Source: a virus. Taken from it: a DNA stretch of 64,000 nt. The translations under genes and the position numbers were made by a program. This document shows, in pieces, positions 42,145 through 49,168 of the stretch. The stretch is taken from the IMG/VR virus record IMGVR_UViG_3300017991_000103, positions 1-64,000 of that record. One strand, 5' to 3'. Every line of letters begins with the position of its first letter. Within the stretch, counting starts at the first letter, position 1. Under the pieces are notes generated by a model that was not told the DNA's origin, ran no database searches, and saw only the letters and a list, made by a program, of their open reading frames with translations.

Positions 42145-42661
42145 CGCTGGCCTCCTTGTCATAGAGAATTGCGAGCATCTTGTCATTTATTTGTAATATC
42201 TCTGCGAGTTCACGCCTGACATTTTCTTGGTCAGATAAATTTGGGTCTTTATTGCGGGCCGCAACGATAACAATGGCCGATGAACACTCCCGCACCCGTT
42301 CCAGCTTTTGCTCGGCGGCGCGGAGTTGGCGGCTTCTGCATTCCCGTACCGCCCTGACCATCTCACTCAGTTTTGCGTCAGCGTCACCGCCATGATAATC
42401 AAGCGGTTTACTGACATCCACTTCAACTTTATTGACGCGTTCAAACACCTTAGGATAGTAAGCTCCATTCCACTCTTCTGGTTCATCAGGTCGCAAGTCG
42501 TTTAGAGTTATTGGTCCAACAAAATGCTTTTCAGTTGTGGCATGACTAACCGCTTCCTGCTCGGTGTCGAAGACCCCACAAATGCTCCAGTTTGACACCG
42601 TCTCGCCAGTTAGTTTGTCTTCACAAAATGAATGAACGACTCCTAATATCCAAAGTTGCAT
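42125..42661 (-). CDS. Cassette protein with LRAAEQKLERVREC coil
   Basis: 178 residues. N-terminal alpha/beta part (MQLWILGVVHSFCEDKLTGE, then FDTEQEAVSHATTEKHFVGPI) with an EWNGAYYPKVFE link, then the LRAAEQKLERVREC coil repeated in the next gene. AAGGGGGAAATATA lies before ATG 42661. The C-terminal KEASDEQGTG is read through the cassette repeat. Not recognised. Confidence 0.55.
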   Translation of the reverse strand: MQLWILGVVHSFCEDKLTGETVSNWSICGVFDTEQEAVSHATTEKHFVGPITLNDLRPDEPEEWNGAYYPKVFERVNKVEVDVSKPLDYHGGDADAKLSEMVRAVRECRSRQLRAAEQKLERVRECSSAIVIVAARNKDPNLSDQENVRRELAEILQINDKMLAILYDKEASDEQGTG

Positions 42662-43071
42662 TATATTTCCCCCTTAAACAGTTTGAAAAAGGCTTCAGCA
42701 TCCATTATTACTACCTCTTTCCTACGGCTTCTTCTTGCAACTATTAACCAATCAGTACCATCCATTTTATTAATTCTTGCTTGCTTAACCCACTGATGGA
42801 CAGACCAATTCTCCTGCGCCTTGCATTCAACTGAGTATGGAAAAACTTCCAATACCGATTTTTCAAGGCGTATATCAACACCAGATTGTCCCATGGGTCT
42901 TGGTTCTATGGGACAGTCTTTACCCCAATCAAACCCGGTCACCTTACTTATTTCCTCCGCAGTCCACTTCTGTAGTTTACGTGCTTTACTTTTTCGAGAG
43001 GCAATTGTAATACTTTTTTTCTTTTTTCTTTTCTTCTTGTTTTTCTTAACATTCTTTGTACGCTTAATCAT
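42661..43071 (-). CDS. PD-(D/E)XK nuclease-like protein, Lys-rich N-terminus
   Basis: 136 residues. First about 35 residues are a basic tail (MIKRTKNVKKNKKKRKKKKS). Then GQSGVDIRLEKSVLEVFPYSVECKAQENWS near 80-110 presents D...ExK in the right spacing, followed by VHQWVKQARINK and DWLIVARRSRRKEVVIMDAEAF. This is a Holliday-junction-resolvase/VRR-type nuclease fold by motif. It may resolve recombination or packaging joints. Confidence 0.7.
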   Translation of the reverse strand: MIKRTKNVKKNKKKRKKKKSITIASRKSKARKLQKWTAEEISKVTGFDWGKDCPIEPRPMGQSGVDIRLEKSVLEVFPYSVECKAQENWSVHQWVKQARINKMDGTDWLIVARRSRRKEVVIMDAEAFFKLFKGEI

Positions 43072-43454
43072 AGTATTTCTACTCCTTCCACATGAACTTT
43101 CGCACCAAATTCACTTTCACATATTCTCATGAGTATTCTACGATGGCACGCTTTCTGCATACCTTCAAAACATACAAAGAATATAGTATGTTCTTTTGCC
43201 CTTAAACTTATTTTAAATAATTCAGCCATTGAGTCATTACTTCTTATTATCTGTCTTCTAAATCTAACTGTATAGTCGACTAGTTCAAAGGCTGCATTAT
43301 GCTCATAGTATCTTTTTGCTCGAGTGAAATCATTTAGTAATAAAGCTGAAGGAGCAAGTAATTTGTTTGCACTCCTATTTACCCTAATAAAAGTTGCATT
43401 AGGATATTCTTGTCTGGTTTCCTTTAGTTTTGCTAAGTAGGTTTCTTTAATCAT
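43068..43454 (-). CDS. DUF488-like protein
   Basis: 128 residues. The C-terminal part HTIFFVCFEGMQKACHRRILMRI near 92-114 has the CxE...CHR motif of DUF488 proteins, whose role is not settled. FIRVNRSANKLLAPSALLLN near 22-41 is consistent with the family's first strand. It overlaps both neighbouring genes. It could act on nucleotides or as a thiol-dependent enzyme. Confidence 0.6.
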   Translation of the reverse strand: MIKETYLAKLKETRQEYPNATFIRVNRSANKLLAPSALLLNDFTRAKRYYEHNAAFELVDYTVRFRRQIIRSNDSMAELFKISLRAKEHTIFFVCFEGMQKACHRRILMRICESEFGAKVHVEGVEIL

Positions 43455-43641
43455 TGTATAATACCATTAGATAAAATACACCTGCAATAAGAATCCAGTA
43501 GAAACCACATACTATAAATTCAATTTTTGCATCTTTGTACCGACCTCTTATTAAGTTGAAGTATGCACTTATTTCCAAGTGTATAGACATAAGTGCAAGT
43601 AGAAACATATAGCCCAAAATCATGAACTGTTCTGATTCCAT
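43447..43641 (-). CDS. Small two-helix membrane protein
   Basis: 64 residues from ATG 43641 (GGGGGC upstream; an in-frame GTG at 43656 is less likely). Two probable transmembrane helices: FMILGYMFLLALMSIHLEI and FIVCGFYWILIAGVFYLMVL, joined by a basic loop (NLIRGRYKDAKI). Function unknown. Confidence 0.55.
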   Translation of the reverse strand: MESEQFMILGYMFLLALMSIHLEISAYFNLIRGRYKDAKIEFIVCGFYWILIAGVFYLMVLYND

Positions 43642-43663
43642 AATTACTGCCCCCACTTAATTA

Positions 43664-44206
43664 CTACTGTTTATTATATGTTAGAGCTGCTTCAACTTGA
43701 CCTGCTATATAGTGAAGTATTTGTATATGCTCTTCTTGTATTTCATCTGTAAAGCAAGAAGAGGTAGTTATTAGAATAGAACAAGGAGCGAGAAATGGAG
43801 TGTTTTTATCTAAAGGCATGTTACCAACTAGCCCAACAGTCATAATACTTAAACCTCTCGCTTTATGCAGACCACGTATTACATTTTCCGATGTACCTGA
43901 GGTGGAAATTCCTATTGCCATATCATTAGGTTTACCATGTGCTTCAACCTGCCTTGAAAATACCTCTTCGTATCCATAATCATTTGCTATCGCAGTCATA
44001 ACTGCTGTATTGCAGTTGAGAGAAAGTGCATTTATTGGTTTCCTAGCCCTCATCATATATGCACCAACAAGTTCTGCAACAAAGTGGTCTGCTTGGCTTG
44101 CAGAACCACCGTTGCCGAATACCAATAACTTATTGCCATATTTTAGACACTCTACTATGTTGTGTATTGTATCTTCAACCGCTTGATTATCTTTAAAGTC
44201 GGCCAT
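43664..44206 (-). CDS. gmhA: Phosphoheptose isomerase (SIS domain)
   Basis: 180 residues, the family's usual length. GNGGSASQADHFVAELVGAY near 32-52, LSLNCNTAVMTAIANDYGYEEVFSRQV near 61-87, GISTSGTSENVIRGLHKA near 95-112 and EEHIQILHYIAGQVEAAL near 157 match GmhA throughout. It converts sedoheptulose 7-phosphate to a mannoheptose 7-phosphate. I prefer ATG 44206, with GAGGAGG about 11 bases upstream; GTG 44215 is too close to it. The transketolase halves on the + strand could supply its substrate. Confidence 0.85.
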   Translation of the reverse strand: MADFKDNQAVEDTIHNIVECLKYGNKLLVFGNGGSASQADHFVAELVGAYMMRARKPINALSLNCNTAVMTAIANDYGYEEVFSRQVEAHGKPNDMAIGISTSGTSENVIRGLHKARGLSIMTVGLVGNMPLDKNTPFLAPCSILITTSSCFTDEIQEEHIQILHYIAGQVEAALTYNKQ

Positions 44207-44211
44207 TATTA

Positions 44212-45258
44212 TCACAACCTCCTCTTTGGCTTTCTATTTGTGCTAAATTCAGATTCAATCTCTTCCCAAAGCCTTATTGTTTGATTGCGTAATTTGCGTT
44301 CTAACCCCTCGTTCTCCACTATTGCAATGGATTTCTCCATTGATTTATTTAACTTTGTCTTACCTGCGGTATATACCGTTTCACCTAAGCAAGTTTTGAC
44401 AAACTGAAGATTTTGACGAATATCATCTATACCATAATCAAAAATTATAGTTACTGGTGCTGACCTAAATGGCTTCCATACGGAACTTTTATGCACAAAA
44501 ACTTCGACCTCAACCCCAACTATTCTTGACTGGGGCTTACCCAGTACCCTTTTCTTCTCTTTAAGCTTCTTTGCTCCCCTACAGTGAAGTCGCAAACTTG
44601 CATAATGAGGTATTGCTTTACCACCTGGAGTACTATGTTTTGGCTCGAACGGACCTGCTCCAAAATTATCTCTTATCTGGTTGGTGCATACCAGAAGGTA
44701 ATTATTCTTTTTAAGAATACTGTTGGTTTTTCGCAACTCAGTACTGAATTCTTTTGCTCTTCTCCCACCGTATTCATCCTTATCAGCCATTTCCATCTCT
44801 GTGGTTAAAGCAGCTAATGAATCTGCACATATAATATGTGGTGCATCTTCGGGTGATGGTTCCCATTCTCTTATGGGCTTGAATATGTCAGGGACATAGT
44901 ATGGTATTATATAATTATCTTCGTCAACATGCATTCCAAACATTTGAGCAAACTGCCTATCAAGTCGAGCTTCAGGGTCAAAGAACATAAGTTCTCCACC
45001 TTTTCTTTGCACGTCACCTGCTATTTCACATGCAAGAACTGTTTTACCCGAGCTTGGAACACCAAATATTTCTACAAATATACCTAAGGGGATGCCACCA
45101 CCTTTGGCCCTACCCCCCGATATGGCGAGGTCAAGTAACGTTGAACCGGTGCTTATCATTGTAGTAGCGTCCCCTGAATATAAGGTCTTCTTCTTCTTAG
45201 TTTTTTTCTTCGCTCGTTTTTTTAATTGTGTACTGAGTGGTGTATTTGTTCTTTTCAT
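44212..45258 (-). CDS. recA: RecA-type recombinase
   Basis: 348 residues. Basic start (MKRTNTPLSTQLKKRAKKKT), then LDLAISGGRAKGGGIPLGIFVEIFGVPSSGKT, where GVPSSGKT is Walker A, FFDPEARLD as the metal-binding strand, HIICADSLAAL as Walker B and STPGGKAIPHYASLRLHCR as the L2-like region. It forms filaments for strand exchange and repair. The extra N-terminal Lys run is unusual. Overlaps the upstream gene by four bases; an internal hairpin in that gene may attenuate its mRNA. Confidence 0.9.
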   Translation of the reverse strand: MKRTNTPLSTQLKKRAKKKTKKKKTLYSGDATTMISTGSTLLDLAISGGRAKGGGIPLGIFVEIFGVPSSGKTVLACEIAGDVQRKGGELMFFDPEARLDRQFAQMFGMHVDEDNYIIPYYVPDIFKPIREWEPSPEDAPHIICADSLAALTTEMEMADKDEYGGRRAKEFSTELRKTNSILKKNNYLLVCTNQIRDNFGAGPFEPKHSTPGGKAIPHYASLRLHCRGAKKLKEKKRVLGKPQSRIVGVEVEVFVHKSSVWKPFRSAPVTIIFDYGIDDIRQNLQFVKTCLGETVYTAGKTKLNKSMEKSIAIVENEGLERKLRNQTIRLWEEIESEFSTNRKPKRRL

Positions 45259-45716
45259 AACCGCACCTTTTTCTCAAAGTCTGATACTATCATTTCTATA
45301 TAATTTTCAGATAGTTTCCTCTTTTGTAGGTGTTTCCTCATTTCTTGTTTAAATTGGTCTAAACGGTCTATCAAATTCTTATCAGTTCTCCACCCTTGTC
45401 TTCCTTCATTGAGTGCATACATTGAATTCCAGTTTGCAACCGCTTTTTTAACAATGGTATCAATCATTTCTCCATGGTTGTTCATTGCTTTCTTTAGACG
45501 ATTGGCAAGTGCTTGATGTATTATTAGTATGTTTGTTACATCGTGGCATAAGGTGAACAAAACTAAGGTATCAAAAAGCTGTCGGGGTATCAAGCCCCCG
45601 ACAGCCTTTTTATCCTTACTGGTTCCCTCTTTAGGTGCTCTAGATGGGAAAGTGGTTGACTCTACACCCCGTTTGAATGGAGTCGGTTTCTTTCTTGTCT
45701 TCTTGGTCCGTTTCAT
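45255..45716 (-). CDS. Hypothetical protein before recA, with internal terminator-like hairpin
   Basis: 153 residues. Basic start (MKRTKKTRKKPTPFKRG), then a helical part (FDTLVLFTLCHDVTNILIIH, ALNEGRQGWRTDKNLIDRLD). Not recognised; may bind DNA or act with RecA. Within its coding region, 45578-45605 forms a GC-rich hairpin flanked by A and T runs, so the codons K-K-A-V-G-G-L-I-P-R-Q-L-F are constrained by an RNA structure. GAGGCC lies before ATG 45716. Confidence 0.6.
   Translation of the reverse strand: MKRTKKTRKKPTPFKRGVESTTFPSRAPKEGTSKDKKAVGGLIPRQLFDTLVLFTLCHDVTNILIIHQALANRLKKAMNNHGEMIDTIVKKAVANWNSMYALNEGRQGWRTDKNLIDRLDQFKQEMRKHLQKRKLSENYIEMIVSDFEKKVRL
45578..45605. terminator. Intrinsic-terminator-like hairpin inside a coding region
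   Basis: GCTGTCGGGG (45578-45587) pairs perfectly with CCCCGACAGC (45596-45605) around an 8-nt loop. On the - strand it is preceded by an A run and followed by a run of five Ts (45573-45577 on +), and the + strand also has CTTTTT after it. It thus has intrinsic-terminator form in both directions while lying in the gene between the ssDNA-binding-like protein and recA. Confidence 0.75.
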
Positions 45717-45718
45717 TA

Positions 45719-46966
45719 TTAACTGGCCTCATAACATGCTTGCCACTTATTACAATCTTCACATTCTTCATATTCGTCATTGTCTTTCCCAAACTTATAC
45801 CCATGAGGGCATTTGTTCTTCTTTTTCTTCTTACTCTTTTTGCTCTTCTTACCTTTTTTCTTCTTACTCTTTTTTACCTTTTTCTTCTTACGAGGCCTTT
45901 CTTCCTCTTCTTCCTCGTCTTCATCATCATCGTCTTCTATCGGACCTTCCTTAGGTTCTGGCTTCACTCCAGTTCCTTTACATATCCGACAGGTATTTCC
46001 TTTTGAGTTTTTACCTGACCCTTCACATGCTATACATGAATCTTCCTCTTCTTCGTCCTCGTCATCATCTTCATCATCTTCATCATCTTCATCATCTAAC
46101 TCTTCTTCTACTTCGTCCTCATCTTCGTCCTCTTCATCGACCTCCTCATCATCATCGACCTCCTCGTCTTCCTCTTCGTCAGCAGGTTCTTCACTTTCAT
46201 CTTCATCTTCGTCATACTCAAGGAACTTTTTCTCAAGCTCATCATAGTCCATGATATTAAGAACTGTATCCAGGTCTGGTAATCCGTCTATAATATCTTG
46301 GTCTATTGGGTCTCGTTCCTCAAAGTCTATACGCGTTGCTTCTGCATAGGGGTCACCACTACCGACTGATGACTTCTTCCATCGAACAGTGACAGTATAG
46401 CCCTCTTCGGTATCTGGAAATACCCCAAACTCTTCTCGTTCATCAACTTCATCGTCAAGAAGAATCTGGTAGTTCCAGTACGAATGGTCAAACAGGTGAG
46501 GAACCTCATCCTTTCCTTTTATTCCGCGTGGAATCACATAATACAGTGTACGAAACTTTGGTTTAATTGCATCAAGGCTTTCCCTGGTCGCACCAGAAGC
46601 CAACTGCTTTGCTCTATATTCACATATAGGGCATTTCTTTCCGATGGTTGTTGGACATAACTCGGTGTCATTCTCTGAGCCTACACCCCTATGAGTTTTG
46701 ATAGGTCTCTTATACCAATATGAACCTTTCTTTGCACGACCTGCTTTATTTCGGTCTGGATGATTCTTTGTTGTGACCTTATACATTATGTGGTCAAAAG
46801 ATTCGGTTTCACCCGGCTCAGGTTGATATAGTGGTATACCACGAGGGATATTTAAATATCCGTATGAGCCACCTCTACTTTTCTGCTCTCGTGAGTTACT
46901 TGTTACTTGCTCCCTAAGTTGTGGATTACCCCGTTTCGACTTCTTCTTCTTTCTCTTCTTTGCCAT
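45719..46966 (-). CDS. ssDNA-binding-like protein with acidic and zinc modules
   Basis: 415 residues. Basic start (MAKKRKKKKSKRGNP); an N-terminal domain with CPTTIGKKCPICEYRAKQL near 105-123, as in phage gp32-like ssDNA-binding proteins; then an acidic stretch (residues about 250-310) of Asp/Glu, a DnaJ-type zinc repeat CIACEGSG...CRICKGTG near 315-335, a second acidic run, a Lys-rich run and a final CPHGYKFG...CEDCNKW. The N-domain plus acidic tail fits a T4 gp32-like role next to recA; the added zinc modules are unusual. AGAGGAGGTAAG precedes ATG 46966. Confidence 0.65.
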   Translation of the reverse strand: MAKKRKKKKSKRGNPQLREQVTSNSREQKSRGGSYGYLNIPRGIPLYQPEPGETESFDHIMYKVTTKNHPDRNKAGRAKKGSYWYKRPIKTHRGVGSENDTELCPTTIGKKCPICEYRAKQLASGATRESLDAIKPKFRTLYYVIPRGIKGKDEVPHLFDHSYWNYQILLDDEVDEREEFGVFPDTEEGYTVTVRWKKSSVGSGDPYAEATRIDFEERDPIDQDIIDGLPDLDTVLNIMDYDELEKKFLEYDEDEDESEEPADEEEDEEVDDDEEVDEEDEDEDEVEEELDDEDDEDDEDDDEDEEEEDSCIACEGSGKNSKGNTCRICKGTGVKPEPKEGPIEDDDDEDEEEEEERPRKKKKVKKSKKKKGKKSKKSKKKKKNKCPHGYKFGKDNDEYEECEDCNKWQACYEAS

Positions 46967-47144
46967 TACTTACCTCCTCTGCGAGTTCTTGAATGAGTTC
47001 TTTACTCATTCGCCTAAAAGCACTAAGCCACCCGAGCATTTGCGCTCTACTTATTGCAAATGACACGGCACCAGCGGCTATAACGCACAATACTATAGTT
47101 GATAGTATTAAAAACAACATAGAAACAACCCACAATTTATCCAT
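46926..47144 (-). CDS. Small single-helix membrane protein
   Basis: 72 residues: MDKLWVVSMLFLILSTIVLC followed by VIAAGAVSFAISRA form one long or two short transmembrane helices; the C-terminus is charged (ELIQELAEEVSNGKEEKEEE). It overlaps the upstream gene by eight bases and the downstream by 41, within the replication operon. Function unknown. Confidence 0.55.
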   Translation of the reverse strand: MDKLWVVSMLFLILSTIVLCVIAAGAVSFAISRAQMLGWLSAFRRMSKELIQELAEEVSNGKEEKEEEVETG

Positions 47145-47673
47145 TTGACTTCTTTCTTTTCTTCTTTTTCTTTTTGTTTAATTGTTTTTCTACTACTGAA
47201 TCGGCTGCTAAGGACTTCTTTTTTTGTATGAACTCTCTGGTTAAATTACGCGGAACTTCAGGACCAGCAAAATAATTCTGGCCGTGTAACTCTATTAGTC
47301 CTTCAATAGTTTGCTTTCGTGTAACAGCAATTTCCCACTTTGCTACTTCGGCATAATCCAGTTCGGTCTGAGCTTTGAGGAGTTTTTTAACCACCTTTCT
47401 ATATTTAGGGTGGGCTCTGTAATATGCTTCAAGGTCCGCAGAGTTGGGTGACTTCTTGCCAATGCAGGTCTCAGGGTCTTCATTGGCTTTGAGTATAAGC
47501 TCAGACCGAACCGTTTTCTTCCTTTCTTCAAGTCTTCTTACTCTATCTTTCAACTGGACCACATGCTTACCATATCTTTCTGCAAGCATAGCTTGCATAA
47601 GGAATTCAACATCTAGTTGGTCCGGGTCTACTTCTACATCTCTTTCGTAATCTAAATTGTACTTTTCGTTCAT
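47137..47673 (-). CDS. Helical protein at the head of the recombination unit
   Basis: 178 residues, mostly helical: VVQLKDRVRRLEERKKTVRS near 39, AQTELDYAEVAKWEIAVTRKQTIEGLIEL near 101-130 and a YFAGPEVPRNL stretch, ending in KKKKKKRKKSNG. Possibly a recombination mediator (UvsY-like position next to ssDNA-binding and recA genes), but similarity was not established. A promoter of the GCAAAC-N13-TATAAT type lies 32-56 bases upstream. Confidence 0.6.
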   Translation of the reverse strand: MNEKYNLDYERDVEVDPDQLDVEFLMQAMLAERYGKHVVQLKDRVRRLEERKKTVRSELILKANEDPETCIGKKSPNSADLEAYYRAHPKYRKVVKKLLKAQTELDYAEVAKWEIAVTRKQTIEGLIELHGQNYFAGPEVPRNLTREFIQKKKSLAADSVVEKQLNKKKKKKRKKSNG

Positions 47674-47704
47674 TACTACCCCCTTGCGTTTATCATTTTT
47701 CTAT

Positions 47705-47729
47705 ATTATAGAAAATCATTTCTGTTTGC
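47705..47729 (-). promoter_or_regulatory. Early promoter, GCAAAC-N13-TATAAT class
   Basis: On the - strand, GCAAAC (47724-47729), 13 bp, TATAAT (47705-47710). The same pair with the same 13-bp spacing is found at 59894-59918 and 60615-60639. Start of transcription would be near 47697, 24 bases before ATG 47673. TTTTCTATA and TATAGAAAA (47697-47715) form a 19-bp palindrome over the -10, which could be an operator. Confidence 0.7.
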
Positions 47730-47743
47730 ATTAAGTAGTTACT

Positions 47744-48655
47744 TTATTTATGCACGGAACGATAACATGCGAGTACCAACCCTGGCCACCCTGAATCGTA
47801 AAAGGGGTCAATAAACTCTTCTAGTATTATACCTGCTTGCATGTTATCACTGTTTAGTAAAACTGAAGAGCAATAGGCCATAACATGCCTGCGTATACCT
47901 TCAGGCTCCTGGTCTTTTAGTCCGGATAATATTTTGCGTATTGAACCCCACCCTTTATTTTTGAGTAATGCTCTACATAATTCTATTGATTGTGATTGTG
48001 CCTCTGCAGCCTTCTGTGCGGTTTTAAGCCTTCTCTTTTTTGGCACAGCAAGTACCTTCTCTAATATTTGCAACGCATTTCTAGGATAGCATAGACTATC
48101 TTGGACTATCTGTTCATATATTTCTCTTGATAATTCCTCTTTTTCTTTTTTCACGATGCGTCTGAGTAGTTTAAACATCTGTTCTTCTGATAGTGGTGAG
48201 AATTGGAATTGCGCACATCGACCTTTAAGAGTGGAAAGCAATTTTTGAGGCTCAGTGGTACAGAGAATCATATATACATGTGGAGGGGTATCTTCGAGTA
48301 ATTTTAATAGAGCATTTTGTGCATCATTGGTAAGTTTGTGACATTCATCAAGAACCCAAACTCTGGTTGGTCCTTGTAATGCTTTGAGTTGTGCGCGTTT
48401 TCTTATATCTCGTATAGTGTCAATGCCTCTAAAGTCTGCTGAATCTACTTCTCTATAGTCAAGACCATCACATTCTAATTCTTTTGCTATTATTCTGGCA
48501 GTTGTGGTCTTACCACATCCGGTAGGTCCTGTTAAAAGAAATGCGTGTGGTCTACTATCTGAATCTTCTAAGAGTTTACGTATTGCCACTACCGAATCTT
48601 TATTACCCAATATTTTGTCAAAAGATTTTGGTCTGTACTTTAGATGCAGAGGCAT
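47744..48655 (-). CDS. Clamp loader subunit (AAA+, DnaX/RFC-like)
   Basis: 303 residues. KYRPKSFDKILGNKD near 6, Walker A LTGPTGCGKTTTAR near 41-54, Walker B VWVLDECHKL near 97 and TTEPQKLLSTLKGRCAQFQF (sensor and arginine-finger-like GRC) near 132-151, then the AAA+ lid. It loads the sliding clamp encoded at 52576. Only one clamp-loader gene is visible in the window. AAAGGAG precedes ATG 48655. The next promoter lies just after its stop. Confidence 0.85.
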   Translation of the reverse strand: MPLHLKYRPKSFDKILGNKDSVVAIRKLLEDSDSRPHAFLLTGPTGCGKTTTARIIAKELECDGLDYREVDSADFRGIDTIRDIRKRAQLKALQGPTRVWVLDECHKLTNDAQNALLKLLEDTPPHVYMILCTTEPQKLLSTLKGRCAQFQFSPLSEEQMFKLLRRIVKKEKEELSREIYEQIVQDSLCYPRNALQILEKVLAVPKKRRLKTAQKAAEAQSQSIELCRALLKNKGWGSIRKILSGLKDQEPEGIRRHVMAYCSSVLLNSDNMQAGIILEEFIDPFYDSGWPGLVLACYRSVHK

Positions 48656-48667
48656 TGACTACTCCTT

Positions 48668-49168
48668 TCATTTGTAGACAACAATAATATCTTTACACAC
48701 TTCATTTTCTAGTATAGGTTTAACCTCAGTACTCCAATCAAGCCGTCCATTTCCGCAACCAGGTCTGGGTATATATACTTTTAATGAACTTGGCAGCCTT
48801 TTTTCTTTTCTCAGTTTTGCAACCAGTCTTCTCAACCTAAGGTACGAATGCTTTATGAGTTCAGTATTTGAATCATATCTCCAGTGGTGTTTGGTTGGAA
48901 AAGTAAATATATTATACTCAGGGAAATAATATACAATATTGTGTGGTCTGTTTGCGGTTTTATTTGACTGTATTTTCATAGCTAGTTCTGCTGGTAGTCT
49001 AGGAAATCGGGTTGCGGCTTCCTTTGCAATACCTCTACCCATGACTACCTTACCTCTTGTGTTAATTATAGGATTAGTAGTAACCGCTATTGGGTTACCT
49101 TCACTATGAAATTCCCAAATGTCACCTTTTACTTCTATTAAGCTACTAGTGCTTCTTTTTCTGACCAT
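48668..49168 (-). CDS. Macro domain (ADP-ribose-binding-like) protein
   Basis: 166 residues. DIWEFHSEGNPIAVTTNPII near 16-35, GKVVMGRGIAKEAATRFP near 39-56 and VYIPRPGCGNGRLDWSTEVKPIL near 128-150 are the strand-loop blocks of macro domains that bind ADP-ribose derivatives. Such phage proteins may remove ADP-ribose marks or bind host signal nucleotides. It overlaps the end of the polymerase gene by 31 bases and lies between polymerase and clamp loader. Confidence 0.72.
   Translation of the reverse strand: MVRKRSTSSLIEVKGDIWEFHSEGNPIAVTTNPIINTRGKVVMGRGIAKEAATRFPRLPAELAMKIQSNKTANRPHNIVYYFPEYNIFTFPTKHHWRYDSNTELIKHSYLRLRRLVAKLRKEKRLPSSLKVYIPRPGCGNGRLDWSTEVKPILENEVCKDIIVVYK

Larger units (their letters stand above)
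41264..42157 (-). repeat. Four copies of a 16-bp ribosome-binding repeat
   Basis: AAGGAGGCCAGCGATG on the - strand (with one or two changes) lies at 41264-41279, 41399-41414, 41661-41676 and 42142-42157. Each copy holds a perfect Shine-Dalgarno and ends in a start codon. The upstream genes read the same DNA as K-E-A-S at their C-termini in three copies. The two copies at 41661 and 42142 also share the preceding ATGAC. The identity is far more than translation needs and suggests exchange of cassettes at this repeat. Confidence 0.7.

Noticed and set aside
45813-46254. Ser/Phe- and His/Leu-rich frames on the + strand
   Set aside because: Complement of the acidic and Lys-rich parts of the ssDNA-binding-like protein; low-complexity shadow without a start signal.
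48941-48980. Possible further GCAAAC promoter within the macro-domain gene
   Set aside because: CGCAAAC is followed by CACAATATTGTAT, but the spacing is not 13 bp and the -10 is poor; it lies inside a coding region.
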